This document shows, one piece after another, positions 52,768-61,643 of a stretch of DNA of 64,000 nt. Source of the DNA: Saprospiraceae bacterium (lineage in GTDB: Bacteria > Bacteroidota > Bacteroidia > Chitinophagales > Saprospiraceae); contig JADJOB010000002.1 in assembly GCA_016714025.1 (NCBI GenBank), positions 2,326,001 through 2,390,000 of the forward strand, written 5' to 3'. Below the pieces are notes generated by a model, which was not told where the DNA came from, searched no databases, and saw only the letters and a list, made by a program, of their open reading frames with translations. A program made the translations under genes and the position numbers. How positions within the stretch are numbered: position 1 is the stretch's first letter; the number at the start of each line of letters is the position of its first letter.

Positions 52768-55700
52768 ATGAAAATGAACGAATCAACAATTTGGATTGGA
52801 GAAGAAGATCTGGTAAGAGATCCGGATTTTATTGCTGCCAATAATTCTGAAATAAATCCTGTTAGTTTAGAATCTATATTGGATGATGAAAAAAGCGGAA
52901 TGGTAGAAAGCAACCGCCGTGATTTTCTAAAACTTCTTGGATTTGGTATTGGAGCTGCCACTTTAGCTTCTTGTGAAATTCCAGTAAAAAAGGCAATTCC
53001 TTACGTAATTAAGCCTGATACCATCGTTCCTGGAATCGCAAATTATTATGCTTCAACGTTTGTAAACGGTGGAGACTATTGTTCTATATTAGTTAAAACA
53101 AGAGAAGGCAGACCTATTAAAATTGAGGGAAACGCACTCTCTTCTATTACTAAAGGAGGAACTAATGCCAGGGTTCAAGCTGCTGTTTTAAGTCTTTATG
53201 ATTACAACCGAGTTAAATTCCCTGCTAAGTTGAGTCAAAATCAAAATTCGGAACTTAGCTGGAATGATTTAGACAATGAAATAAAAGCTGCTTTAGCATC
53301 TAGTAAAAATATTCGAATTGTAAGTAGCACTCAACTGAGTCCTACGGCATTGCAAGCTGTATCAGAATTTTGTACAAAATATTCTGGTGCGAAACATATT
53401 ATGTATGATGCAATATCATCTGCTGCATTATTGGATGCTGGATTGCAATGTTTTGGAGAGCGCATCATTCCGGAGTTTAGATTTGATCTTGCCGAGTCCA
53501 TCGTGAGTTTTAATGCAGATTTTTTAGGTACCTGGATTTCGCCTATAGAATATGCATCTATGTATGCTAAAACCAGAACTATTAAAGCAGATGCACCTAA
53601 AATGTCACAGCATACTCAAGTTGAATCACATATGTCCTTAACTGGATCAAATGCTGATAACAGAATTTTAGTAAGACCATCAGAGCAAGGCGCAGCTATT
53701 GCATTTTTATATAATGAGGTTGCTTCTAAAATGGGAGCTGCTACGGTTCCTGCTTTAGAATTAAACGATAAAGCTAAAGCAGCATTTAAAAAATTAGCGG
53801 AGCGATTAGTAACACAAAAATCAAAGTCATTAATAGTTTGTGGAACAAATAATGTTGGCGAACAAATTCTTTGTTACAGTTTAAATAATCTATTAGGTAA
53901 TATAGGAACAACCATTGCTTTTGATAATGTTTCTTATCAAAGAAAAGGAAGTGATGCAGACCTGAATCAATTGATGGCTGAAATGAAAGCATCTACTGTG
54001 GATGCTATTATATTTTGGAATGCCAATCCGTGTTATGATTTACCATTTGCGTCAGAATTTGCGCAGAGTCTTGAAAACGTTAAAACAAAAATTAGCTTAA
54101 ATGCTATAATTGACGAAACAAGTTCGCATTGTAATTATTTAGCTCCAGATCATCATTTTTTAGAATCTTGGGGTGACGTTGAAGCAAAGCGTGGAATTTT
54201 AAGTTTAATTCAACCCACCATAAATCCAATTTTTAATACGAGAGCAAGCGGGCATTCATTTCTTTCGTGGGCGACATCCCCAAATTTGAATGCTTCAGCA
54301 GAGCAACCTTATTATGATTATTTGAAAAAACAATGGGAAGGAAAATATTACACCAATTCTGCTTCGACAGGAGGTTTTCAGAATTTCTGGGACGAATGTG
54401 TACATAATGGCGTTTTTTCTTTCACAAAAGCAACTGCGATTCCAACCTTTAAAGGAGATCCATCTTTTGCCGCTTCTAAATTAACAAAACCTTCCGGTGC
54501 AGCACTTGAAATATCTTTCATAGAAACCGTCGGAATCGGAAATGGTGTATATGCTGTTAACCCTTGGTTGCAGGAAATGCCGGATCCAGTGACTAGATGT
54601 GCATGGGGTAATTACCTTATGGTTCCTATAAGTTTTGACGGAGATCGCAGATTCATAGCTTTCAACAATGTAAAGGAAAATGGGGAGTTAATTGATCTGT
54701 CCATTTCAGGTTCCAAGACTACTGTTGGTGCTGTTAAACAATTTGGTCAAATGCCAGGCACTTTAGCCATTGCCTTAGGTTACGGAAGAACGATGGCAGG
54801 AGATTGCGGTACCGGAGTTGGAACAGATTTTTATTCAGCTTGTAAAGTAGTTGATGGTTATATCCAATATTTTAATACAGAAATTGAAGTTTCACAGAGC
54901 AGCGGCAACATTGAAAAACATTTTGCATGTGTGCAACATCACCATACCTTAGGAGTCACAGCCATCGAAAAGAGTAGTGGTCAGAAATTTAATGCTGATG
55001 AAGCTGCATTGGTTGATGATGCTTTCAAAGGAATTGCAAAAGGATTTCAAGGTTCATTAACGGACCGATCTGTATTAAGACACAGTCATTTAAATGAAAT
55101 AAAAGAGAAAATTGAAAGCTTAAAGGAAGAACGTGCAGAATTTCAAAAGTTGAATTCTCACACACTTTATCCTGGACATGAATACAGTTACAATACAGGC
55201 CATCATTGGGGTATGCATGTTGACTTAAATTCGTGCATCGGTTGTGGAACCTGTACCATTGCCTGCATGGCAGAAAACAATGTTCCTGTTGTTGGTAAAA
55301 AAGAAATTGCCAGACATCACGAAATGGCTTGGTTGAGAATTGATCGCTATTATTATGGCGATGTAGAAAATCCAAATGTTGTTTTCCAGCCAATGATGTG
55401 CCAACATTGTAATAATGCACCTTGTGAAAATGTGTGTCCAGTAAATGCAACCAATCACTCATCCGAAGGCATCAATCAAATGGCCTATAATAGATGTGTT
55501 GGAACCAGATATTGTGCAAACAATTGCCCTTATAAAGTAAGACGTTTTAATTGGTATGATTATACGACCGCAGATCTGTTTCCTGTTAATCAATTTAACA
55601 TAGCAGGGGAAAAGAGCCAACCATTCTATTCTGATAATTTAGTTAGAATGGTTTTAAATCCAGATGTTACAGTTCGGTCAAGAGGTGTAATAGAAAAATG

Positions 55701-55968
55701 TTCTTTTTGTATACAACGGATTCAGGAAGGAAAGCTTTCAGCAAAACGTGAAAATCGCACGTTGACCGACAATGACGTAAAAACAGCTTGTCAAACAGCG
55801 TGTCCAACAGAAGCAATTACTTTTGGAGATATGAATAATCATGAAGGTTCTCTGTTTAAGAAAATTGAGAACCCATTAAATTATATTGTACTGGAAGAAG
55901 TCAATGTTAAATCTGTTGTGCACTACACCATGAAGGTGAATAACAGAGATGAAAATTTAGACGCATAA
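52768..55968 (+). CDS. actB: Alternative complex III subunit ActB (molybdopterin-fold and iron-sulfur protein)
   Basis: 1066 residues, the large subunit of ACIII, facing the periplasm. A Tat signal is found at residues 50-51 (NRRDFLKLLG), set back behind a 48-residue acidic N-terminus; after the hydrophobic part comes ASCEIP, possibly lipid-modified. Residues about 60-780 have the molybdopterin-oxidoreductase fold; in ACIII this domain carries no Mo cofactor. The C-terminal ferredoxin-like part (about 823-1015) has CIGCGTCTIAC, CQHCNNAPCENVCPV, CVGTRYCANNCPYK and CSFC/CQTACPTE, fitting three 4Fe-4S and one 3Fe-4S clusters. It passes electrons from quinol to the ActA haems. Confidence 0.92.
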   Translation: MKMNESTIWIGEEDLVRDPDFIAANNSEINPVSLESILDDEKSGMVESNRRDFLKLLGFGIGAATLASCEIPVKKAIPYVIKPDTIVPGIANYYASTFVNGGDYCSILVKTREGRPIKIEGNALSSITKGGTNARVQAAVLSLYDYNRVKFPAKLSQNQNSELSWNDLDNEIKAALASSKNIRIVSSTQLSPTALQAVSEFCTKYSGAKHIMYDAISSAALLDAGLQCFGERIIPEFRFDLAESIVSFNADFLGTWISPIEYASMYAKTRTIKADAPKMSQHTQVESHMSLTGSNADNRILVRPSEQGAAIAFLYNEVASKMGAATVPALELNDKAKAAFKKLAERLVTQKSKSLIVCGTNNVGEQILCYSLNNLLGNIGTTIAFDNVSYQRKGSDADLNQLMAEMKASTVDAIIFWNANPCYDLPFASEFAQSLENVKTKISLNAIIDETSSHCNYLAPDHHFLESWGDVEAKRGILSLIQPTINPIFNTRASGHSFLSWATSPNLNASAEQPYYDYLKKQWEGKYYTNSASTGGFQNFWDECVHNGVFSFTKATAIPTFKGDPSFAASKLTKPSGAALEISFIETVGIGNGVYAVNPWLQEMPDPVTRCAWGNYLMVPISFDGDRRFIAFNNVKENGELIDLSISGSKTTVGAVKQFGQMPGTLAIALGYGRTMAGDCGTGVGTDFYSACKVVDGYIQYFNTEIEVSQSSGNIEKHFACVQHHHTLGVTAIEKSSGQKFNADEAALVDDAFKGIAKGFQGSLTDRSVLRHSHLNEIKEKIESLKEERAEFQKLNSHTLYPGHEYSYNTGHHWGMHVDLNSCIGCGTCTIACMAENNVPVVGKKEIARHHEMAWLRIDRYYYGDVENPNVVFQPMMCQHCNNAPCENVCPVNATNHSSEGINQMAYNRCVGTRYCANNCPYKVRRFNWYDYTTADLFPVNQFNIAGEKSQPFYSDNLVRMVLNPDVTVRSRGVIEKCSFCIQRIQEGKLSAKRENRTLTDNDVKTACQTACPTEAITFGDMNNHEGSLFKKIENPLNYIVLEEVNVKSVVHYTMKVNNRDENLDA

Positions 55969-55986
55969 AACTATAAATACTAAAGC

Positions 55987-57414
55987 ATGTCAGGAGGATT
56001 TGTAGCACCCGTAAGAAGGCCCTTGGTTGAAGGACACAAAACCTATCATCAAATTACTGAAGATTTGTGTTCTCCAACAGAAAGAACCCCTAGTAAAGCA
56101 TGGGTTATAGCATTTATCATTGCAGCTTCAACGCTTGCTTTTGGTTTGTTTTGCATATGCTGGACGATCTGGATGGGTATTGGTTCCTGGAATGTGAACC
56201 GGACGATCGGTTGGGCTTATGATATTACAAACTTTGTATGGTGGATTGGTATTGGTCACGCCGGTACTTTGATTTCAGCCATCTTATTGTTATTTAGACA
56301 GCGTTGGCGTACAGGTGTAAATAGAGCTGCCGAAGCCATGACTATTTTTGCAGTTATTTGTGCAGCATTATTTCCGGTAATTCACGTTGGGCGTTTATGG
56401 GTTGTATTTTATTTTCTTCCTTATCCTAATACAAGAGGGTCTCTTTGGCCAAATTTTAATTCCCCTTTATTATGGGACGTATTTGCAATTTCAACCTATT
56501 TTTCTGTTTCATTATTGTTTTGGTATACAGGACTAGTGCCTGATTTTGCTACAGTAAGAAATCGTGCAACAGGTCTTCGTAAAAAAATATATAATTTCTT
56601 ATCATTTGGGTGGACAGGTTCTGCTAAACAATGGCAACGTTGGGAATCCTTATCACTGGTTCTAGCAGGCTTATCAACTCCTTTGGTATTGTCAGTGCAT
56701 ACCATCGTTAGTTTCGACTTCGCTACTTCTGTTATTCCTGGTTGGCATACAACTATTTTTCCACCTTACTTTGTGGCTGGAGCAATTTTTTCTGGATTTG
56801 CAATGGTTCAAACACTCATGGTGATGACTCGTAAAATCCTTAAATTAGAAGAATACATTACGCTGGAACACATTGAATCCATGAACAAAGTAATTCTTGT
56901 AACAGGAACCATCGTTGGTGTAGCTTATTTGACAGAATTATTTATTGCCTGGTATTCAGGATATGTGTATGAGCAATTTGCATTTTTTAATAGAGCAATG
57001 GGTGTTTATTGGTGGTCATATTTTGGCATGATGGCCTGTAATGTGATTTCACCGCAACTTTTTTGGGTTAAAAAATACAGACGGAGTGTTTTTCTTACAT
57101 TTTTCATGTCTATTTTCGTAAACATCGGTATGTGGTTTGAGCGATTTGTAATTATTGCTACTACATTGGCAAGAGATTATCTGCCTTCTTCCTGGAGTTA
57201 TTATAGACCTACTTGGGTAGAGATTGGAATTTTTGTTGGAACACTTGGTTTGTTTTTTACACTTTACCTGATTTTTGTGCGTGTTGCACCAGTTGTTGCC
57301 ATCGCTGAGATTAAGCACATTCTGAAGGTTGGAGGAGATCAGTATATAGGTGAGCATGCAACGCATAAACATCCTGTTTCAACTTCAGATTCACATGAAC
57401 ATCATCATTCCTAA
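55987..57414 (+). CDS. actC: Alternative complex III subunit ActC (NrfD/PsrC family membrane protein)
   Basis: 475 residues with about ten transmembrane helices, the NrfD-type quinol-binding membrane subunit of ACIII. The N-terminal cytoplasmic part has HQITEDLCSPTERTP; helix starts include GHAGTLISAILLLFRQRWR and FSVSLLFWYTGLVPDFATV, the latter typical. The C-terminus is His-rich (THKHPVSTSDSHEHHHS). Quinol oxidation probably occurs at its periplasmic side near ActB's 3Fe-4S cluster. Starts 18 bases after actB. Confidence 0.92.
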   Translation: MSGGFVAPVRRPLVEGHKTYHQITEDLCSPTERTPSKAWVIAFIIAASTLAFGLFCICWTIWMGIGSWNVNRTIGWAYDITNFVWWIGIGHAGTLISAILLLFRQRWRTGVNRAAEAMTIFAVICAALFPVIHVGRLWVVFYFLPYPNTRGSLWPNFNSPLLWDVFAISTYFSVSLLFWYTGLVPDFATVRNRATGLRKKIYNFLSFGWTGSAKQWQRWESLSLVLAGLSTPLVLSVHTIVSFDFATSVIPGWHTTIFPPYFVAGAIFSGFAMVQTLMVMTRKILKLEEYITLEHIESMNKVILVTGTIVGVAYLTELFIAWYSGYVYEQFAFFNRAMGVYWWSYFGMMACNVISPQLFWVKKYRRSVFLTFFMSIFVNIGMWFERFVIIATTLARDYLPSSWSYYRPTWVEIGIFVGTLGLFFTLYLIFVRVAPVVAIAEIKHILKVGGDQYIGEHATHKHPVSTSDSHEHHHS

Positions 57415-57435
57415 ATAAAAATAAATCATCCTAGC

Positions 57436-57957
57436 ATGAGACAATTAAATAAAGATGTTATTTACGGAATATATTCCGATGAAGAAGAACTCTTAAGTGC
57501 TGTGCGGTTAGCAAAAAGTAAACATCTTGATATCATGGATGTCTTTACCCCTTTTCCTGTTCATGGAATGGAAAAAGCACTTGGTTTAGAAGAGTCCCGT
57601 TTGCACTATGCTGGATTTGTTTACGGTGCAATTGGTACTTTGACCGCTTTTCTTGGTATGACTTGGATTATGACAAGTGATTGGCCAATTATTTTTGGTG
57701 GAAAACCATACTGGCCGGTTCCTTCTTTCATTCCTATCGTATTTGAGTTGACAGTTTTGTTTGCTTCTTGGGGTATGACAATTACGTTTTATACAATAAG
57801 TGGATTGTGGCCAGGAGTACAAAACCCTCAATTGGATTTAAGAACTACGGATGATAAATTTTGTCTCGCTTTTGATCAACATCATATTTCCGAAACTGAA
57901 GCCAGATCTTTCTTTCAGGAGACTGGAGCAGAAGAGGTAAATGTTAAATCTATATAA
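57436..57957 (+). CDS. actD: Alternative complex III subunit ActD (DUF3341)
   Basis: 173 residues: a cytoplasmic N-terminal domain (YGIYSDEEELLSAVRLAKSK to MDVFTPFPVHGMEKALGL), two transmembrane helices (about 55-80 and 90-120; the second within IPIVFELTVLFASWGMTI) and a short C-terminal tail. This is the DUF3341 pattern of ActD. The protein is thought to be structural and to hold ActC in place. Its stop directly precedes the ATG of actE with no gap. Confidence 0.9.
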   Translation: MRQLNKDVIYGIYSDEEELLSAVRLAKSKHLDIMDVFTPFPVHGMEKALGLEESRLHYAGFVYGAIGTLTAFLGMTWIMTSDWPIIFGGKPYWPVPSFIPIVFELTVLFASWGMTITFYTISGLWPGVQNPQLDLRTTDDKFCLAFDQHHISETEARSFFQETGAEEVNVKSI

Positions 57958-58758
57958 ATGATGAATCGGATTATTTTCATATTCATTTCAATAGTTAGCG
58001 CATTGAGTTTGTTTCAATGCAGTCCTGCAGGAGGCAATGCTACAGGAACAGAATACATGCCAGACATGGTTCATTCCGTTGCTTATGAACCAAATGTCAA
58101 CAGTTATTATTACTACCATACTTGGGGAACATCTGCAGAAATTGCAAAATTATCTGCACCTAGATTTCCAGTAAAAGGTTCGATTGCTCGTGGAGGAATA
58201 TCAATTTCAGATTCTGCACACGCAGCAATGTATACAGGCAGTTTGAGTTCAAATGCCATCCATACTCCAGTAAATGGATCTGTAAATTATTACTATGGAA
58301 ATACAGAAGAGGAACGTCTTAGAGCTTCCAGAGAGATCACTACCAACAAGGTAAAGCTTACAACAGCAGGTCTTAATGAAGGAAAATTACTCTATAATAT
58401 TTATTGTGGTATTTGCCATGGTGAAAAGGGTGATGGCGCAGGATATTTAGTACGGGATGATGGAGGAAAGTATCCTGCACAACCTGCTAATTTTCTTAAA
58501 GATGAATTTATTGCTGCATCAGAAGGTCGTTTTTATCATGGAATTATGTATGGAAAAAACATGATGGGCGCTTATGCTGATAAATTATCATATAATGAAA
58601 GGTGGAATGTTATACATTATATACGCTCCTTACAAGCAGCTTCTAAAAACTTAAAATATTCAGAATCAGAAAATACGTTTTCAGGTTCGCAAGCAGTTTT
58701 GGATGCAGCTAAATTAGCTGCAGCTGCAACTGCTCCGGTGGTTAATGTTAAAAAATAA
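57958..58758 (+). CDS. actE: Alternative complex III subunit ActE (monohaem cytochrome c lipoprotein)
   Basis: 266 residues with a lipoprotein signal (VSALSLFQCSP; Cys 20), so it is anchored at the membrane's outer face. After a linker of about 80 residues, the cytochrome c domain has CGICH (Cys about 151), with a distal Met in GKNMMGAYADKLS (about 202) as the likely second ligand. It is the monohaem electron carrier subunit that hands electrons on to the oxidase. A second possible start lies one codon downstream (MM). The C-terminus is Ala-rich. Confidence 0.9.
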   Translation: MMNRIIFIFISIVSALSLFQCSPAGGNATGTEYMPDMVHSVAYEPNVNSYYYYHTWGTSAEIAKLSAPRFPVKGSIARGGISISDSAHAAMYTGSLSSNAIHTPVNGSVNYYYGNTEEERLRASREITTNKVKLTTAGLNEGKLLYNIYCGICHGEKGDGAGYLVRDDGGKYPAQPANFLKDEFIAASEGRFYHGIMYGKNMMGAYADKLSYNERWNVIHYIRSLQAASKNLKYSESENTFSGSQAVLDAAKLAAAATAPVVNVKK

Positions 58759-58782
58759 TTTGAATTTCAAGTAGGAAACAAA

Positions 58783-60108
58783 ATGAATACGATACAGATA
58801 CCAACAAAAGATAAAGTTGTATTAGGAGTGATGGGTTTTATAGGAATCCTGTCTCTGGTTACAATTTTGCTTACGGATGATGCTTATTTTACTCGCTTTT
58901 GGAGTAGTCTTCTGCAAAATGGTGTATTTTTTACATTAATTGCTTTAATGGCCTTGTTTTTTATTTGTGTCAGCCGAACCGCTTATGCAGGATGGAATGT
59001 TGGTTTTAAGCGAGTTTGGGAGGCGATGTCTGGATTTTTATGGGTTGGTTTTGCTATTATGTTTTTTATAGCCCTTGGGGTATATTTTAACTGGCATCAT
59101 TTATACCATTGGTCTGATTCAGATATAGTTGCAAATGATGAAGTGCTTAAAGGCAAATCCAGTTTTTTAAACAAGCATTTCTACAGTGTTGTTGGTTTAG
59201 GCATTTTGGCAAGTTGGATATTTTTTGCTTCTAAAATGCGCAAATTAAGTGTTGAAGAAGATGATCATGGGGATCAACATTTTGAACACTATAATAAAAT
59301 GAAATTTTGGGCTGCAATATTTTTACCAGTAGCTGGATTTTCAAGTGCTGCTGTTATATGGTTGTGGTATATGTCAGTTGATCCGCATTGGTATAGCACC
59401 ATGTTTGCCTGGTATACAGGAGCCAGTTGTTTTGTAAGCATGATTGCACTAACCATCTTATTTCTGATTTATCTTAAATCCAGAGGATATTACCACAATG
59501 TAAATCAGGAACATTTTCATGATCTGGGTAAATTTATGTTTGCCTTCAGTGTTTTTTGGACCTATTTGTGGTTTTCACAGTACATGCTTATTTGGTATGG
59601 AAATATTGGAGAGGAAACAGTTTATTTTCAAACCCGGATTCAACAATATCCAATATTATTTTATGGGAACCTGGTTCTTAATTTTGCATTGCCTTTTTTA
59701 ATTTTAATGCGAAATGATAATAAGCGTAAATACGGAACTTTAATTGCAGTTGGAATCATCGTATTTTTTGGCCACTGGTGGGATACGTTCCAAATGGTAA
59801 AACCAGGTACGTATCATACTTCACTTGAAATGAGTATGGAACATCACACTGGACCTGCAACAAATGAAGCATTGACTAAAGATACACATGCCGCGCCTGC
59901 ACAACATGAAGTTAATGAACATGAAGGCCATGCAAATGATAAACACATGCCACCAGTAGGATATTTTATTCCAGGCTTGGCTGATATTGGGCTGATGATT
60001 GGTTTTTTGGCTTTATTTTTTGCAACCACCTTGCATTTTTTATCTAAAGCACCTTTAGTGCCAAAGAACGATCCATTTTTACAAGAGAGTTTACATCATC
60101 ATGTATAG
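58783..60108 (+). CDS. actF: Alternative complex III subunit ActF (NrfD-related membrane subunit)
   Basis: 441 residues, about ten hydrophobic helices; the second large membrane subunit of ACIII, paralogous in fold to ActC. Blocks: TAYAGWNVGFKRVWEAMSGF, YFNWHHLYHW, DPHWYSTMFAWYTGASCF, LWFSQYMLIWYGNIGEET and FGHWWDTFQMV, all typical of ActF. Between the last helices is a His-rich loop (about 350-395: EHHTGPATNE, HAAPAQHEVNEHEGHANDKH) that is not usual for such a subunit. Acts in the inner membrane, possibly in proton movement. Confidence 0.88.
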   Translation: MNTIQIPTKDKVVLGVMGFIGILSLVTILLTDDAYFTRFWSSLLQNGVFFTLIALMALFFICVSRTAYAGWNVGFKRVWEAMSGFLWVGFAIMFFIALGVYFNWHHLYHWSDSDIVANDEVLKGKSSFLNKHFYSVVGLGILASWIFFASKMRKLSVEEDDHGDQHFEHYNKMKFWAAIFLPVAGFSSAAVIWLWYMSVDPHWYSTMFAWYTGASCFVSMIALTILFLIYLKSRGYYHNVNQEHFHDLGKFMFAFSVFWTYLWFSQYMLIWYGNIGEETVYFQTRIQQYPILFYGNLVLNFALPFLILMRNDNKRKYGTLIAVGIIVFFGHWWDTFQMVKPGTYHTSLEMSMEHHTGPATNEALTKDTHAAPAQHEVNEHEGHANDKHMPPVGYFIPGLADIGLMIGFLALFFATTLHFLSKAPLVPKNDPFLQESLHHHV

Positions 60109-60127
60109 CAAAACGAAAAATTAAGAC

Positions 60128-61633
60128 ATGACTGCTTTAATTACAATATTTTCTATCATATTGCTTTTTGTAGTTCTACTTCAAATTGCTAAAATTAATG
60201 AGATCACTGCTGAAATGCGTGGTAAAGAGGAAACAGAGACTCACAGTGCCAATCAAAATGGCAAGTGGCTATTGATTTTTGGAGTCCTGTTTCTTGGTTC
60301 TTTTTTCTGGGGATCATTATACTATGCAAATCGGTTGCTAGGCTATGGACCCTTAAAAGCTGCTTCTGAACATGGTAGTTCTATTGACAGTATGTTTAAT
60401 GTTACCTTGATTTTTACAGGAATCGTATTCTTGATTTGTCATGTTGCATTATTCTGGTTTTCCTATAAATTTAGGTATACAACCGGGAAGAAAGCCTTGT
60501 TCCTTCCACATGACAATCGGTTGGAAGTAATTTGGACCGCATTGCCTGCATTGGTCATGACAATTTTAGTTGTTCAGGGACTTGTAACCTGGAATAAAGT
60601 AATGGCTGATGTTACCAAAGGAGAAGATTTTATAGAAATAGAAGCAACAGGATGGCAGTTTGCATGGAACTTAAGATATCCAGGTCAGGATGGTAAATTA
60701 GGTGTTAAAGATTTTAGATTAATAAAACCTGGCGTAAATGAATTAGGTCAGGATTGGAACGATGATCGAAATCACGACGATTTTAATGCTGATGAACTGG
60801 TCATTCCCAAAGGGAAAAAAATACGGGTTAGAATTTCAGCCCGCGATGTATTGCATAATTTTTATTTACCTCATTTTCGGGTTAAAATGGATGCGGTTCC
60901 TGGAATTCCAACCTATTTTATTTTTACACCCATTAAAACCACAGAAGAGTTTCGTCAGGAATTAAGAAAGTATCCTGAATACCAAATGCCTTCTGATCCA
61001 AATGATCCCGCAAGTCCACCAAAATGGAAAACTTTTGAATACGAATTGGCATGTGCTGAATTATGTGGCAAAGGTCATTACAGCATGCGCAGATTGGTGA
61101 AGGTAGTTTCTCCGGAGGAATGGGAAATTTGGAATAAAAAACAAAAATCATATTATTTAAGCTCCATCCGAAATACAGATGAGGATCCATTGAAAGGCAA
61201 AGCAATTAAAGCAGAAGCTTTTATAAAAACCGAAGAAATGAAATCCATGCTTTTAAAGGCATTGGATTCAACCAATACCAATGCAGCAGATCGGATCATT
61301 CGATTGGATAATATATATTTTGAAACAGGTTCCGCAACATTGGATTCTATTTCTGAAATGGCATTGAATGTTTTAAAAGAAACTTTTGATCAATATCCAA
61401 AATTGAAAGTTGAAGTAAGTGGCCATACAGATAATACAGGCGCAGCAGATCTTAATTTAAAATTATCCAATGAAAGAGCAGCTGCTATAAAAAATTATTT
61501 GGTATCAAAAGGAGTGAGCAATGATCGGATTTCCGCTTTGGGAAATGGATCAAACAAACCAGTTGATTCAAATGATACAGAAGAAGGTCGAGCTAAAAAC
61601 AGAAGAATTGAATTTAAAATTTTATCTTTTTAA
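60128..61633 (+). CDS. coxB: Cytochrome c oxidase subunit II with C-terminal OmpA-type peptidoglycan-binding domain
   Basis: 501 residues. Four hydrophobic segments (about 3-22, 40-62, 95-120, 140-160) precede the periplasmic CuA domain (about 180-340), with copper ligands H243 (DVLHNFYLP) and C309, C313, H317 and M320 in CAELCGKGHYSM; the conserved Glu is the residue between the two Cys. From about 390 the same reading frame has an OmpA domain: IYFETGSATLDSISE, VEVSGHTDNTGAADLN, LSNERAAAIKNYL and KNRRIEFKIL. Its peptidoglycan-binding Asp and Arg match D435 and R450, 15 residues apart as in OmpA. Start and stop are clean, no frameshift. It accepts electrons from ActE and passes them to subunit I. 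The OmpA part probably grips the cell wall. Confidence 0.9.
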   Translation: MTALITIFSIILLFVVLLQIAKINEITAEMRGKEETETHSANQNGKWLLIFGVLFLGSFFWGSLYYANRLLGYGPLKAASEHGSSIDSMFNVTLIFTGIVFLICHVALFWFSYKFRYTTGKKALFLPHDNRLEVIWTALPALVMTILVVQGLVTWNKVMADVTKGEDFIEIEATGWQFAWNLRYPGQDGKLGVKDFRLIKPGVNELGQDWNDDRNHDDFNADELVIPKGKKIRVRISARDVLHNFYLPHFRVKMDAVPGIPTYFIFTPIKTTEEFRQELRKYPEYQMPSDPNDPASPPKWKTFEYELACAELCGKGHYSMRRLVKVVSPEEWEIWNKKQKSYYLSSIRNTDEDPLKGKAIKAEAFIKTEEMKSMLLKALDSTNTNAADRIIRLDNIYFETGSATLDSISEMALNVLKETFDQYPKLKVEVSGHTDNTGAADLNLKLSNERAAAIKNYLVSKGVSNDRISALGNGSNKPVDSNDTEEGRAKNRRIEFKILSF

Positions 61634-61643
61634 AACATAAATT

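Noticed and set aside
52768..55968. A functional molybdenum oxidoreductase
   Set aside because: The gene order and iron-sulfur layout are those of ActB, whose molybdopterin-like domain has no Mo cofactor.
57049..57372. Minus-strand open frames within the act-cox operon
   Set aside because: They are shadows of strongly recognisable membrane protein genes and rich in unlikely Lys/Asn/Cys runs.
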